Assembly: GCF_000730625.1 (NCBI RefSeq)
Contig: NZ_BBIT01000014.1
Coordinates: 186,001 to 250,000, forward strand
Direction of reading: 5' to 3'
Length of the DNA: 64,000 bases
DNA from: Pseudomonas oryzihabitans NBRC 102199
Lineage (GTDB): Bacteria; Pseudomonadota; Gammaproteobacteria; Pseudomonadales; Pseudomonadaceae
Each line of letters opens with the position of its first letter. The first letter of the stretch is position 1. A program made the position numbers and the translations under genes. The notes beneath the pieces are model-generated. The model saw nothing but the letters and a program-made list of their open reading frames with translations. It searched no databases and was not told the DNA's origin. This document shows positions 9,418 to 18,764 of the stretch, one piece after another.

Positions 9418-9954
9418 ATGAGTACGCCGACCTCCGCCCCCGACCTGGTGGTCCTGGGCAAGATAGTTTCGGTCTTTGGCGTACGCGGTGAGCTCAAGAT
9501 CTACTCCTTTACCGATCCGCTCGACAATCTGCTGGACTATCGAACCTGGACGCTGCGGCGCGAAGGCGAGACCCGGCAGGTCAAGGTGCTCGGCGGTCGG
9601 ATGCACGGCAAGGTCCTGACGGTACGTCTGCAGGGCCTGGACGATCGCGAAGAAGCCCGCCTGATGGCCGGTTTCGAGATCTGCGTGCCGCGCAGCGAAT
9701 TGCCCCAGCTGGGCGCCGGTGACTACTACTGGCATCAGCTGGAAGGTCTCAAGGTGATCAATCGCGAAGGCCAGTGGCTGGGCGTGGTGGATCATCTGCT
9801 GGAGACCGGGGCCAACGACGTCATGGTGGTCAAGCCCTGTGCTGGCAGCCTCGATGATCGTGAGCGTCTGTTGCCTTATCTGCCCGACCAGTACGTGCTG
9901 GCGGTGGATCTGGCTAAGGGCGAGATGCAGGTCGACTGGGACGCGGATTTCTGA
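9418..9954 (+). CDS. rimM: Ribosome maturation factor RimM
   Basis: A 178-residue protein needed for maturation of the 30S head; it binds S19. The N-terminal RimM domain contains LGKIVSVFGVRGELKIYSFTD and the C-terminal PRC-barrel begins near YYWHQLEGLKV. Five bases separate it from rpsP and three from trmD, so the genes are translated from one message. Confidence 0.97.
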   Translation: MSTPTSAPDLVVLGKIVSVFGVRGELKIYSFTDPLDNLLDYRTWTLRREGETRQVKVLGGRMHGKVLTVRLQGLDDREEARLMAGFEICVPRSELPQLGAGDYYWHQLEGLKVINREGQWLGVVDHLLETGANDVMVVKPCAGSLDDRERLLPYLPDQYVLAVDLAKGEMQVDWDADF

Positions 9955-9957
9955 TCC

Positions 9958-10695
9958 ATGCGTATCGATGTCATCAGCCTCTTTCCCGAGATGTTCGAGG
10001 CCGTCAGCGCCTATGGCGTAAGCGGTCGCGCGATGAAGCAGGGGCTCCTGGAGCTGACCTGCTACAACCCGCGCAGCTATACCGAGGATCGTCACCAGAC
10101 CGTGGACGACCGGCCCTTTGGCGGCGGTCCCGGCATGGTCATGAAGATCCAGCCGCTGGAGCGCGCCCTGGCCGATGCCAAGGGTGATTCGGCGGCAAAG
10201 GTGATCTACCTGTCTCCCCAGGGTCGCAAACTCGACCAGGCGGCGGTACGGGAACTGGCGCAGGAGGAGCATCTGATCCTCATCGCCGGGCGTTACGAAG
10301 GCATCGACGAGCGTTTCATCGAGACGCACGTGGATGAAGAATGGTCGATTGGCGACTATGTGCTGTCCGGCGGTGAATTGCCGGCCATGGTGCTGATCGA
10401 TGGGGTCACGCGACTGCTGCCTGGAGCCTTGGGGCATGCGGATTCCGCCGAGCAGGACTCGTTTACCGATGGCCTGCTCGATTGCCCGCACTACACCCGA
10501 CCCGAGGTGTACGAGGGCCGTCGCGTACCCGACGTGTTGCTCAGTGGTAACCACGAGCATATCCGGCGCTGGCGCCTGCAGCAGTCCCTGGGACGCACTG
10601 CGGAGCGACGCGCCGATCTTCTGGATGGCCGCTCGCTTTCTGGAGAAGAGCAGAACCTGTTGGCGGAATACCTCCGTCAGCGGAACGATAGTTAG
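9958..10695 (+). CDS. trmD: tRNA (guanine37-N1)-methyltransferase TrmD
   Basis: A 245-residue SPOUT methyltransferase that makes m1G37 in tRNAs reading CNN codons and so prevents frameshifts. It begins [13 protein letters not shown] and contains the knot motifs [13 protein letters not shown] and [16 protein letters not shown], which bind S-adenosylmethionine. Length fits the family. It is third in the rpsP operon. Confidence 0.98.
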   Translation: MRIDVISLFPEMFEAVSAYGVSGRAMKQGLLELTCYNPRSYTEDRHQTVDDRPFGGGPGMVMKIQPLERALADAKGDSAAKVIYLSPQGRKLDQAAVRELAQEEHLILIAGRYEGIDERFIETHVDEEWSIGDYVLSGGELPAMVLIDGVTRLLPGALGHADSAEQDSFTDGLLDCPHYTRPEVYEGRRVPDVLLSGNHEHIRRWRLQQSLGRTAERRADLLDGRSLSGEEQNLLAEYLRQRNDS

Positions 10696-10737
10696 GTATC
10701 GATGGCGGGCCGCGGCCTGTCTTAGGAGCAGAGTGAC

Positions 10738-11088
10738 ATGACCAACAAAATCATTGCCCAGATCGAAGCTGAGCAGATGAACAAAGAAATCCCGGCGTTC
10801 GCCCCCGGCGACACCGTGATTGTCCAGGTTAAGGTGAAGGAAGGCGACCGTCAGCGTCTGCAGGCCTTCGAGGGCGTGGTGATCGGCAAGCGTAACCGCG
10901 GCCTGAACAGCGCCTTCACCGTACGCAAGATCTCCAACGGCGTTGGCGTCGAGCGTACCTTCCAGACCTACAGCCCGCTGGTCGACAGCCTGAGCGTCAA
11001 GCGTCGCGGTGACGTGCGCAAGGCCAAGCTGTACTACCTGCGCGAACTGTCCGGCAAGGCTGCCCGCATCAAGGAAAAGCTTTCCTGA
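10738..11088 (+). CDS. rplS: 50S ribosomal protein L19
   Basis: A 116-residue ribosomal protein at the subunit interface. The signatures are [16 protein letters not shown] and [16 protein letters not shown] clear ribosome site (TAGGAG) precedes the start. It is the last gene of the operon and is followed by a strong terminator. Confidence 0.98.
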   Translation: MTNKIIAQIEAEQMNKEIPAFAPGDTVIVQVKVKEGDRQRLQAFEGVVIGKRNRGLNSAFTVRKISNGVGVERTFQTYSPLVDSLSVKRRGDVRKAKLYYLRELSGKAARIKEKLS

Positions 11089-11103
11089 TCGCGGCGTGAC
11101 CAG

Positions 11104-11129
11104 AAAAAAGCAGCTTCGGCTGCTTTTTT
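11104..11129 (+). terminator. Intrinsic terminator after rplS
   Basis: AAAAAAGCAGC-TTCG-GCTGCTTTTTT: a perfect 11-base stem with a stable TTCG tetraloop and a T tract, 15 bases after the rplS stop. Confidence 0.95.
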
Positions 11130-11153
11130 CGTTTCTGAGGTTCGAGGTAAGAC

Positions 11154-11567
11154 ATGACGACCCGCGAAGCGGAAATCCAGCGGCGCACCGCGCTGTCGGA
11201 AACCCGGGTGGCCAAGGCGGTCTTCCCGCCCACCACCAATCATCACGACACCCTGTTCGGCGGCACCGCCCTGGCCTGGATGGACGAGGTGTCCTTCATC
11301 ACCGCGACGCGCTTCTGTCGCAAGCCGCTGGTCACGGTCTCCACCGACCGCATCGATTTCAACCATCCCATTCCCGCGGGCTCCATCGTCGAACTGATCG
11401 GCCGGGTGGTGAAGGTCGGCAACACCAGCATCAAGGTGCAGGTGGAGGTCTTCGTCGAAGGCATGCTGGCGGAAGGCCGCGAGCGCGCCATCAATGGCGC
11501 CTTCAGCTTTGTCGCCGTCGATGACGAGGGCAAGCCGACGCCGGTGCTGCCCGGATTCGCCGCGTGA
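11154..11567 (+). CDS. Acyl-CoA thioesterase (YciA-type hotdog fold)
   Basis: A 137-residue hotdog thioesterase. The conserved segment NHHDTLFGGTALAWMDEVSF (residues 24-43) carries the catalytic Asp and the helix typical of YciA and acyl-CoA hydrolases; STDRIDFNHPIPAGSIVEL follows. It likely hydrolyses a range of acyl-CoAs. The stop overlaps the GTG start of xerD by 4 bases, so the two are translationally coupled. Confidence 0.88.
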   Translation: MTTREAEIQRRTALSETRVAKAVFPPTTNHHDTLFGGTALAWMDEVSFITATRFCRKPLVTVSTDRIDFNHPIPAGSIVELIGRVVKVGNTSIKVQVEVFVEGMLAEGRERAINGAFSFVAVDDEGKPTPVLPGFAA

Positions 11568-12454
11568 ACGCCGAGCGGCTGATCGAGGAATTCCTCGACG
11601 CCCTGTGGTTGGAGAAGGGGCTGTCGCCCCATACCCGCAGCGCCTACCGCACCGACCTGCTGGCCTTCGCCCGCTGGCTGGAGGGCAGGGGCCTGACCCT
11701 GGAGTCCGTCGGCCGCGACGCCGTGCTCGATCACCTCGGCTGGCGCCTGAGCCAGGGTTACCAGGCGCGCTCTACGGCGCGTTTCCTCTCCGGGCTGCGC
11801 AGCTTCTACAAGTATGCGGTGCGCGAGGGGCGGCTGGCCGAGGACCCGACGCTGCTGGTGAGCATGCCGCAGCTGGGTGCGCCGCTGCCCAAGAGCCTGT
11901 CCGAGGCGGATGTGGAAGCCCTGTTGGCCGCGCCGGATACCGAGGACACCCTGGGCCTGCGCGATCGCACCATGCTCGAGGTGCTCTATGCCACCGGCCT
12001 GCGGGTGACCGAGCTGATCAGCCTGACCCTGGACGAGATCAACCTGCGCGAGGGTTCGCTGCGGGTCTTCGGCAAGGGCAGCAAGGAGCGGCTGATCCCC
12101 CTGGGCGAAGAGGCCATCGCCTGGCTGGAAAGCTATCTGAAGACCGCGCGTCCGCTGCTGCTGGGCGGCCAGCCCGGCGACATCCTCTTTCCCAGCCAGC
12201 GCGGCACGCCCATGACCCGGCAGACCTTCTGGCACCGCATCAAGCTGCATGCCCAGGTGGCCGGCATCCGCACCTCGCTGTCGCCGCATACCCTGAGGCA
12301 CGCCTTCGCCACCCATCTGCTCAATCACGGCGCCGACCTGCGCACGGTGCAGATGCTGCTCGGCCATACCAGCCTGTCCACCACCCAGATCTACACCCAC
12401 GTCGCCCGCGTGCGGCTGCAGCAACTGCACGCCCAGCACCATCCGCGCGGCTAG
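11564..12454 (+). CDS. xerD: Site-specific tyrosine recombinase XerD
   Basis: A 296-residue recombinase that, with XerC, resolves chromosome dimers at dif. The N-terminal SAM-like core-binding domain (1-90) includes LSPHTRSAYRTDL. The catalytic residues lie in ATGLRVTEL (Arg), GKGSKERL (Lys), HTLRHAFATHLL (His, Arg) and LGHTSLSTTQIYTHV (His, Tyr nucleophile). The start is GTG, overlapping the thioesterase stop. The order xerD then dsbC matches E. coli. Confidence 0.96.
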   Translation: MNAERLIEEFLDALWLEKGLSPHTRSAYRTDLLAFARWLEGRGLTLESVGRDAVLDHLGWRLSQGYQARSTARFLSGLRSFYKYAVREGRLAEDPTLLVSMPQLGAPLPKSLSEADVEALLAAPDTEDTLGLRDRTMLEVLYATGLRVTELISLTLDEINLREGSLRVFGKGSKERLIPLGEEAIAWLESYLKTARPLLLGGQPGDILFPSQRGTPMTRQTFWHRIKLHAQVAGIRTSLSPHTLRHAFATHLLNHGADLRTVQMLLGHTSLSTTQIYTHVARVRLQQLHAQHHPRG

Positions 12455-12612
12455 AGCGGTGTTTCAGAAGTTCGCGCAAGAATTGGCGAGTGATTTTGGT
12501 TTCTGAGCCAGGCGCCGGGACGAGTCATAGCAGGGCTATGGCAAGGAGCGGCAACACCGCTCAGGGACCAAAAGCGCCGCCAAAATTGCGTAGACACTTC
12601 TGAAGCCCCGCC
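12455..12612. repeat. Large imperfect palindromic element directly after xerD
   Basis: An imperfect inverted repeat about 155 bp long starts one base after the xerD stop. The left arm TTCAGAAGTTCGCGCAAGAA (from 12464) pairs with a right arm ending in CACTTCTGAA (to 12604). Inner segments GATTTTGGTTTCTGAGC and GCTCAGGGACCAAAAGC also pair. The centre holds CATAGC-AGG-GCTATG. It encodes nothing convincing. It could act as a terminator or be a miniature mobile element; I infer this from shape only. Confidence 0.6.
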
Positions 12613-12680
12613 CTGGGGGCGGGACCGCCGTAGCCGGCAGGTCTGTGGTAGGCTTGCCGGCGTCTCAACAGGAGTCAAAC

Positions 12681-13406
12681 ATGCGTATTTCCCAACTGTT
12701 GCTCGCCGCTTGCCTGGGGCTCGGCGTGCAACTGGCTCAGGCCGAACCTGAGCAGGCCATTCGCCAGAGCCTGACCGCGCTACAACCCAATCTCGCCATC
12801 GAGTCCATCGCCAAGAGTCCGCTGGAAGGGCTCTACCAGGTCCAGCTCAAGGGCGGGCGCGTGCTCTATGCCAGCGGCGATGGCCAGTTCGTCATGCAGG
12901 GCTATCTGTATCAGGTCAAGGACGGCAAGGCCTCCAACCTGACCGAGAAGGCCGAGAACGTCGCCGTGGCGCGGCAGATCAACGGCCTCGATCGCAACCA
13001 GATGATCGTCTATCCCGCCCAGGGCGAGACCAAGGCGCACATCACCGTCTTCACCGACACCACCTGCCCCTATTGCCAGAAGCTGCACGCCGAGGTGCCC
13101 GAGCTGAACAAGCGCGGCATCGAGGTGCGCTACCTGGCCTTCCCGCGCCAGGGCATGGGCTCGCCGGGCTCCAAGCAACTGGAGGCGGTGTGGTGCGCCA
13201 AGGACAAGCCGGCGGCGCTGAACCAGATGTTCACCGGTCGTGAGGTCAAGTCCGAGAGCTGCCAGAATCCGGTCGCCCAGCAATTCGCGCTGGGGCAGAA
13301 CATGGGTATCCAGGGCACGCCGGCGATCATTCTCGCCGATGGCCAGATGATCCCGGGCTACCAGCCGGCCGACCAGCTGGCGGAAGCGGCAATCGGCGCC
13401 CGCTAG
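12681..13406 (+). CDS. dsbC: Thiol:disulfide isomerase DsbC
   Basis: A 241-residue periplasmic disulfide isomerase. The signal peptide is residues 1-21, cleaved after AQA. The N-terminal dimerisation domain is followed by a thioredoxin fold with the active site CPYC (129-132) and the cis-Pro loop GIQGTPAII. The second disulfide is probably the pair in AVWCAK and SESCQNP. The ATG at 12681 follows AGGAG; an upstream extension lacks a signal peptide. Its place after xerD matches E. coli. Confidence 0.95.
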   Translation: MRISQLLLAACLGLGVQLAQAEPEQAIRQSLTALQPNLAIESIAKSPLEGLYQVQLKGGRVLYASGDGQFVMQGYLYQVKDGKASNLTEKAENVAVARQINGLDRNQMIVYPAQGETKAHITVFTDTTCPYCQKLHAEVPELNKRGIEVRYLAFPRQGMGSPGSKQLEAVWCAKDKPAALNQMFTGREVKSESCQNPVAQQFALGQNMGIQGTPAIILADGQMIPGYQPADQLAEAAIGAR

Positions 13407-13469
13407 GCGCCTCAATCAGAGTTATGAACGGGGCCGCGGAGCGGTCCCACACGACATGGGGATAAGGGT

Positions 13470-14774
13470 GTGAAGCCGGTCAAAGTAGGCATCTGTGGTC
13501 TGGGTACCGTGGGCAGCGGGACCTTCAACGTACTCAAGCGCAACGCCGAGGAAATCGCCCGGCGCGCCGGTCGGGGTATCGAGGTGGCGCAGATCGCCCA
13601 GCGCCGGCCCAATCCCCAATGCGACACCGGTAGCACGCCGATCACCGCCGAGGTCCTGGCGGTGGCCGACAATCCCGAGATCGACGTGGTGGTGGAGCTG
13701 ATCGGTGGCTACACCCTGGCCCGCGAACTGGTGCTGCGAGCCATCGCCAACGGCAAGCACGTGGTCACCGCCAACAAGGCGCTGATCGCCGTGCACGGCA
13801 ACGAGATCTTCGCCAAGGCGCGCGAGCAGGGCGTGATCGTCGCCTTCGAAGCCTCGGTGGCCGGGGGCATCCCGGTGATCAAGGCGCTGCGCGAAGGCCT
13901 GGCCGCCAACCGCATCAACTGGGTGGCCGGCATCATAAACGGTACCGGCAACTTCATCCTCTCCGAGATGCGCGAGAAGGGTCGCACCTTTCCCGATGTC
14001 CTGGCCGAAGCCCAGGCGCTGGGCTATGCCGAGGCCGATCCGACCTTTGACGTGGAAGGCATCGATGCCGCCCACAAGCTGACCATCCTGGCCTCCATCG
14101 CCTTCGGCATCCCGCTGCAATTCGACAAGGCCTACACCGAGGGCATCACCCGCCTGACCACCGCCGACGTCGGCTACGCCGAGGCACTGGGCTATCGCAT
14201 CAAGCATCTGGGCGTGGCGCGCAGCACCGACCAGGGCATCGAGCTGCGGGTACACCCGACGCTGATCCCGGCCGATCGCCTGATCGCCAACGTCAACGGC
14301 GTGATGAACGCGGTGATGGTCAATGGCGACGCCGTCGGCTCGACGCTGTTCTATGGCGCAGGTGCCGGCCAGGAGCCGACCGCCTCGGCGGTGGTGGCCG
14401 ACCTGGTGGACGTGGTGCGCGCCATGACCTCGGATCCGGAGAATCGCGTGCCGCACCTGGCCTTCCAGCCCGATGCGCTGTCCGACCATCCGGTGCTGTC
14501 GATCGAGGCCTGCGAGAGCGCCTATTATCTGCGCATCCAGGCCAAGGACCACCCGGGCGTGCTGGCCCAGGTGGCGAGCATCCTCTCGGCGCGCGGCATC
14601 AACATCGAGTCCATCATGCAGAAGGAAGCCGAGGAACATGACGGCCTGGTGCCCATGATCCTGCTGACCCATCGCGTGACCGAGCGCCACATGGTCGAGG
14701 CCATCACCGCGCTGGAAGCCCTGGACGATGTCGTCGGCGATGTCGTCCGCATCCGCGTCGAGCACCTGAACTGA
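13470..14774 (+). CDS. hom: Homoserine dehydrogenase
   Basis: A 434-residue monofunctional enzyme that reduces aspartate semialdehyde to homoserine for threonine and methionine synthesis. The GLGTVGSGTF dinucleotide-binding loop is at about residues 10-19, GIINGTGNFIL and the catalytic-domain lysines follow, and a C-terminal ACT domain (YYLRIQAKDHPGVLAQVASI) allows threonine feedback. The start is GTG; ATG 13456 is out of frame. thrC follows 46 bases later. Confidence 0.97.
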   Translation: MKPVKVGICGLGTVGSGTFNVLKRNAEEIARRAGRGIEVAQIAQRRPNPQCDTGSTPITAEVLAVADNPEIDVVVELIGGYTLARELVLRAIANGKHVVTANKALIAVHGNEIFAKAREQGVIVAFEASVAGGIPVIKALREGLAANRINWVAGIINGTGNFILSEMREKGRTFPDVLAEAQALGYAEADPTFDVEGIDAAHKLTILASIAFGIPLQFDKAYTEGITRLTTADVGYAEALGYRIKHLGVARSTDQGIELRVHPTLIPADRLIANVNGVMNAVMVNGDAVGSTLFYGAGAGQEPTASAVVADLVDVVRAMTSDPENRVPHLAFQPDALSDHPVLSIEACESAYYLRIQAKDHPGVLAQVASILSARGINIESIMQKEAEEHDGLVPMILLTHRVTERHMVEAITALEALDDVVGDVVRIRVEHLN

Positions 14775-14781
14775 GCAGCCT

Positions 14782-14800
14782 GGCGGCGCCCGGCGCCGCC
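14782..14800 (+). terminator. GC hairpin between hom and thrC
   Basis: GGCGGCGCC-C-GGCGCCGCC followed by GTCTTTCCC, 8 bases after the hom stop. With only a short T run it is more likely a partial terminator or an mRNA-stabilising hairpin within the operon than a full stop. Confidence 0.4.
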
Positions 14801-14820
14801 GTCTTTCCCGAGGTCGAGTC

Positions 14821-16230
14821 ATGCGTTACATCAGTACCCGCGGCCAGGCGCCCGCGCTGAATTTCGAAGAAGTGCTGCTGGCGGGTCTCGCCAGCGATGG
14901 CGGTCTCTATGTGCCGGAGAACCTGCCACGCTTTTCCCTGGAGGAGATCGCCTCCTGGGCCGGTCTGCCCTACCACGAGCTGGCCTTCCGGGTGATGAAG
15001 CCCTTCGTCGCCGGCTCCATCGCCGATGCCGAATTCAAGGCCATCCTGGAAGAGACCTACGCCGGTTTCGCCCATAGCTCGATCGCGCCGCTGCGCCAGC
15101 TGGACGCCAACGAATGGGTGCTGGAGCTGTTCCACGGCCCGACCCTGGCCTTCAAGGACTTCGCCCTGCAACTGCTGGGGCGGCTGCTCGACCATGTGCT
15201 GGCCAAGCGCGGCGAGCGCGTGGTGATCATGGGCGCCACCTCCGGCGACACCGGCTCGGCGGCCATCGAAGGCTGCAAGCGCTGCGAGAACGTGGACATC
15301 TTCATCCTCCATCCGCACCAGCGGGTGTCGGAAGTGCAGCGCCGGCAGATGACCACGCTGCTGGGCGACAACATCCACAACATCGCCATCGAAGGCAACT
15401 TCGACGACTGCCAGGAGATGGTCAAGGCCAGCTTCGCCGACCAGGGTTTCCTCAAGGGCACCCCGCTGGTGGCGGTCAACTCGATCAACTGGGCGCGGAT
15501 CATGGCCCAGATCGTCTACTACTTCCACGCGGCCCTGCAGCTGGGCGCCCCGGCGCGCTCCATCGCCTTCTCGGTACCCACCGGCAACTTCGGCGACATC
15601 TTCGCCGGCTACCTGGCCCGCAACATGGGTCTGCCGGTGAGCCAGCTGGTGGTGGCCACCAACCGCAACGACATCCTGCACCGCTTCATGTCGGGCAACC
15701 GCTACGACAAGCAGCAGCTGGAAGCCACGCTGTCGCCGTCCATGGACATCATGGTCTCGTCCAATTTCGAGCGCCTGCTGTTCGACCTGCACGGTCGCGA
15801 CGGCCTGGCCCTGGCCGAGCTGATGGCGAATTTCCGCAGCAGCGGCACCCTGACGGTGGCCGACGATCGCTGGACCGAAGCGCGCAAGCTGTTCGATTCC
15901 CTCGCCGTGAGCGATGAAGAGACCTGCGCCACCATTGCCGAGGTGTATGCCGCCACCGGCGAGGTGCTGGATCCGCACACCGCCATCGGCGTCCGCGCCG
16001 CTCGCGAATGCCGACGCAGCCTGGCCACGCCCATGGTGGTGCTGGGCACCGCCCACCCGGTCAAATTCCCCGAGGCGGTGGAAAAGGCCGGCATCGGCGC
16101 GACCCTCAGCCTGCCGACCCACCTGGCCGACCTGCTGCAGAGGGAAGAGCGTTGCACCGTGCTGCCCAACGACCTGGCCGCCGTCCAGGCCTTCGTCAGC
16201 CGCCACGGCAAGCGTGGGCAGCCGCTGTAG
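14821..16230 (+). CDS. thrC: Threonine synthase
   Basis: A 469-residue PLP enzyme that converts O-phosphohomoserine to threonine. It belongs to the longer gammaproteobacterial/fungal-type group: N-terminal MRYISTRGQAPALNFEEVLL, the PLP lysine in GPTLAFKDFALQ, and the phosphate-binding SGDTGSAAIEG. It follows hom in the same direction, and the pair completes the threonine branch. A REP pair follows the stop. Confidence 0.97.
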   Translation: MRYISTRGQAPALNFEEVLLAGLASDGGLYVPENLPRFSLEEIASWAGLPYHELAFRVMKPFVAGSIADAEFKAILEETYAGFAHSSIAPLRQLDANEWVLELFHGPTLAFKDFALQLLGRLLDHVLAKRGERVVIMGATSGDTGSAAIEGCKRCENVDIFILHPHQRVSEVQRRQMTTLLGDNIHNIAIEGNFDDCQEMVKASFADQGFLKGTPLVAVNSINWARIMAQIVYYFHAALQLGAPARSIAFSVPTGNFGDIFAGYLARNMGLPVSQLVVATNRNDILHRFMSGNRYDKQQLEATLSPSMDIMVSSNFERLLFDLHGRDGLALAELMANFRSSGTLTVADDRWTEARKLFDSLAVSDEETCATIAEVYAATGEVLDPHTAIGVRAARECRRSLATPMVVLGTAHPVKFPEAVEKAGIGATLSLPTHLADLLQREERCTVLPNDLAAVQAFVSRHGKRGQPL

Positions 16231-16255
16231 ATTTTTAGCCCTTTAGATCGCGGTT

Positions 16256-16335
16256 ATCGCGGCCATGGGCCGCTCCTACGGGAAGTCTGAGCACCTGTAG
16301 GAGCGGTCGCTACGGCGCACCGGCATGGCCGCGAT
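16256..16335. repeat. REP pair after thrC (one copy interrupted)
   Basis: A left copy of the window's common REP (ATCGCGGCCATGGGCCGCTC...) lies at 16256-16279. An inverted second copy at 16297-16335 is interrupted by about 17 bases between GTAGGAGCGG and CATGGCCGCGAT. It sits in the 205-base gap between thrC and yaeQ. Confidence 0.8.
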
Positions 16336-16435
16336 ACATCCTACCTCCGCTCCACCGATCCCCTGACGCTCCTCTGATCCCGAGCCCCCTGCCTTTTCCG
16401 GTACAATGCCCGGCTTTCCCTGCCGGTGACCCGCC

Positions 16436-16975
16436 ATGGCTCTGCAAGCCACGCCCTATAAAGTCGAACTCAACCTCACCGATCTGGATCGCGGGGTCTA
16501 CGAGAATCTGCGCCTGACCGTGGCGCGGCATCCCTCCGAGACCGAGGAGCGCATGGCGGTGCGGTTGCTGGCCTATGTGCTCTGGTACAACGAGCAGCTG
16601 GCCTTCGGCCGCGGGCTGTCCGACGTCGACGAGCCGGCGCTGTGGGAAAAGAGCCTGGACGGTCGGGTGCTGCACTGGATCGAAGTCGGCCAGCCCGATG
16701 CCGAGCGCCTGACCTGGTGCAGCCGCCGCACCGAGCGCACCAGTCTGCTGGCCTATGGCAACCTGCGCGTCTGGCAGACCAAGGTGGTGGACGCGGTCAG
16801 GACGCTGAAGAATCTGCACATCGCCGCGGTGCCCGCCGAGCCCCTGGCCGAGCTGGCCCGCGATCTGCCGCGCAGCATTTCCTGGCAGGTGATGATCAGC
16901 GAAGGCACCTTGTTCGTCACCGACGACCGCGGTCAGCACGAATTGCAGCTGGAATGGCTGCTGGGCGAACGTTGA
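16436..16975 (+). CDS. yaeQ: YaeQ family protein
   Basis: A 179-residue protein close to E. coli YaeQ in length (about 181) and in the conserved blocks ATPYKVELNLTDLDRGVYE, RHPSETEERMAVRLLAYVL and GEVGQP-like VLHWIEVGQPD. YaeQ has a nuclease-like (PD-(D/E)XK) fold by structure, but its cellular role is not firmly established; an old link to RfaH-dependent haemolysin expression exists. Its stop TGA shares one base with the recJ ATG, so it is translationally coupled to a DNA repair nuclease. Confidence 0.88.
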   Translation: MALQATPYKVELNLTDLDRGVYENLRLTVARHPSETEERMAVRLLAYVLWYNEQLAFGRGLSDVDEPALWEKSLDGRVLHWIEVGQPDAERLTWCSRRTERTSLLAYGNLRVWQTKVVDAVRTLKNLHIAAVPAEPLAELARDLPRSISWQVMISEGTLFVTDDRGQHELQLEWLLGER

Positions 16976-18696
16976 TGCGCCTGGAGCCCCGTCCGCTGCC
17001 GGCGGTGTTGCCCGACCTGGGCGATCTACCGCCGCTGCTCACCCGGCTCTATGCCGCCCGCGGCGTGACCTTGCCGGAAGAACTCGACAAGGGTCTGGCG
17101 CGGCTGGTGCCCTATCACCAGCTCAAGGGCATCGAGGCCGCGGTGGAGCTGCTGGCGCGGGCCCTGGAAGAGCGCCGGCGCATCCTCATCGTCGGCGACT
17201 TCGACGCCGATGGCGCCACCGCCAGTGCCGTGGGCGTGCTGGCGCTGCGGCGTCTGGGTGCGGCCTGGGTCGACTACCTGGTGCCCAATCGCTTCGAATA
17301 CGGCTACGGCCTGACGCCCGAGATCGTCGCCGTGGCCCTGCAGCGCGAACCCGAGGTGCTGCTCACCGTCGACAACGGCATCTCCAGCCTGGACGGCGTG
17401 GCCGCGGCCAAAGCCGCCGGGCTGCAGGTGGTCATCACCGATCACCACCTGCCGGGCGCCGAATTGCCCGCCGCCGATGCCATCGTCAATCCCAACCAGC
17501 CGGCCTGCGCCTTTCCCAGCAAGTGCATTGCCGGGGTCGGGGTGATCTTCTATGTGATGCTCGCCCTGCGCAGTCGCCTGCGCGAGAACGGCTGGTTCGC
17601 GCGTCAGGGCCTGGCCGAGCCCAATCTGGCCGAGTTGCTGGATCTGGTCGCCCTCGGCAGCGTCGCGGACGTGGTGCCGCTGGATGCCAACAACCGCATC
17701 CTGGTGCACCAGGGGCTGATGCGTATCCGCGCCGGTCGGGCGCGACCGGGGCTCAAGGCGCTGCTGGAAGTGGCCGGGCGCCAGCCGGGCAAGGTGGCCT
17801 CCAGCGACCTCGGATTCATTCTCGGCCCGCGGCTCAATGCCGCCGGCCGGCTGGACGACATGTCCATCGGCATCGAGCTGCTGCTCTGCGAAGACCCGCA
17901 GCTGGCGCAGGAATACGCCCAGCAGCTGGACGACTTCAACAAGGATCGCAAGAGCATCGAGCAGGGCATGCAGCGCGAGGCGCTTAAGCAGCTCAAGGAG
18001 CTGCCGGAAGACAATCTGCCCTTCGGTCTCTGTCTGTTCGATCCGGAGTGGCACCAGGGCGTGATCGGCATCCTCGCCTCGCGCCTCAAGGAGAAGTATC
18101 ACCGCCCGGCGCTGGCCTTTGCCGACGACGGCAGTGGCAACGGCATGCTCAAGGGCTCGGCGCGCTCGGTGCCCGGGCTGCACATCCGCGATGCCCTGGA
18201 CGCCGTGGCGACCCGGCATCCGGGACTCATCACCAAGTTCGGCGGTCACGCCATGGCCGCCGGCCTCAGCCTGCCCCAGGCGCACTACGAGACCTTTGCC
18301 GCGGCCTTCGACGCCGAGGTGCGCCGCCATCTGCAGGCCGACGACCTCAGTGGTCGCCTGCAGACCGATGGTTGCCTGGCTCCCACCGAGTTCCAGCTCG
18401 GCCTGGCCCAGGCCCTGCGCCAGGCCGGTCCTTGGGGGCAGCAGTTTCCCGAACCGCTGTTCCACGGCACCTTCGAGATCCTCTCCCAGCGCCTGCTCAA
18501 GGAGCGGCATCTCAAGCTGACCCTGCGCAGCGAGCAGGGCGGACCGGAGCTGGACGGCATCGCCTTCAACATCGATCGCGACACCTGGCCCGATCCCAAC
18601 ATCCGCTGGGCCGAGCTGGCCTATCGGCTGGACGTGAACGAATTCCGCGGCAACGAGAGTGTGCAGTTGCTGGTGGTGCACCTGGCACCTCGTTAG
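16975..18696 (+). CDS. recJ: Single-stranded DNA 5'-3' exonuclease RecJ
   Basis: A 573-residue DHH-family exonuclease for recombination, mismatch and base-excision repair. Motifs in order: VGDFDADGATAS (near 72-83), LTVDNGISS, VITDHHLPGAE (DHH), then the DHHA1 part with KFGGHAMAAGLSL near 424. Length fits the family (about 570). It starts at the ATG that overlaps the yaeQ stop; no independent ribosome site is needed if coupled. Confidence 0.96.
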   Translation: MRLEPRPLPAVLPDLGDLPPLLTRLYAARGVTLPEELDKGLARLVPYHQLKGIEAAVELLARALEERRRILIVGDFDADGATASAVGVLALRRLGAAWVDYLVPNRFEYGYGLTPEIVAVALQREPEVLLTVDNGISSLDGVAAAKAAGLQVVITDHHLPGAELPAADAIVNPNQPACAFPSKCIAGVGVIFYVMLALRSRLRENGWFARQGLAEPNLAELLDLVALGSVADVVPLDANNRILVHQGLMRIRAGRARPGLKALLEVAGRQPGKVASSDLGFILGPRLNAAGRLDDMSIGIELLLCEDPQLAQEYAQQLDDFNKDRKSIEQGMQREALKQLKELPEDNLPFGLCLFDPEWHQGVIGILASRLKEKYHRPALAFADDGSGNGMLKGSARSVPGLHIRDALDAVATRHPGLITKFGGHAMAAGLSLPQAHYETFAAAFDAEVRRHLQADDLSGRLQTDGCLAPTEFQLGLAQALRQAGPWGQQFPEPLFHGTFEILSQRLLKERHLKLTLRSEQGGPELDGIAFNIDRDTWPDPNIRWAELAYRLDVNEFRGNESVQLLVVHLAPR

Positions 18697-18764
18697 TCGG
18701 AATAGCGACCTATTCTGTTCGGGAACACTCCAATGCCGTGAATCCCGAGAAGACGAGGTCCGCC

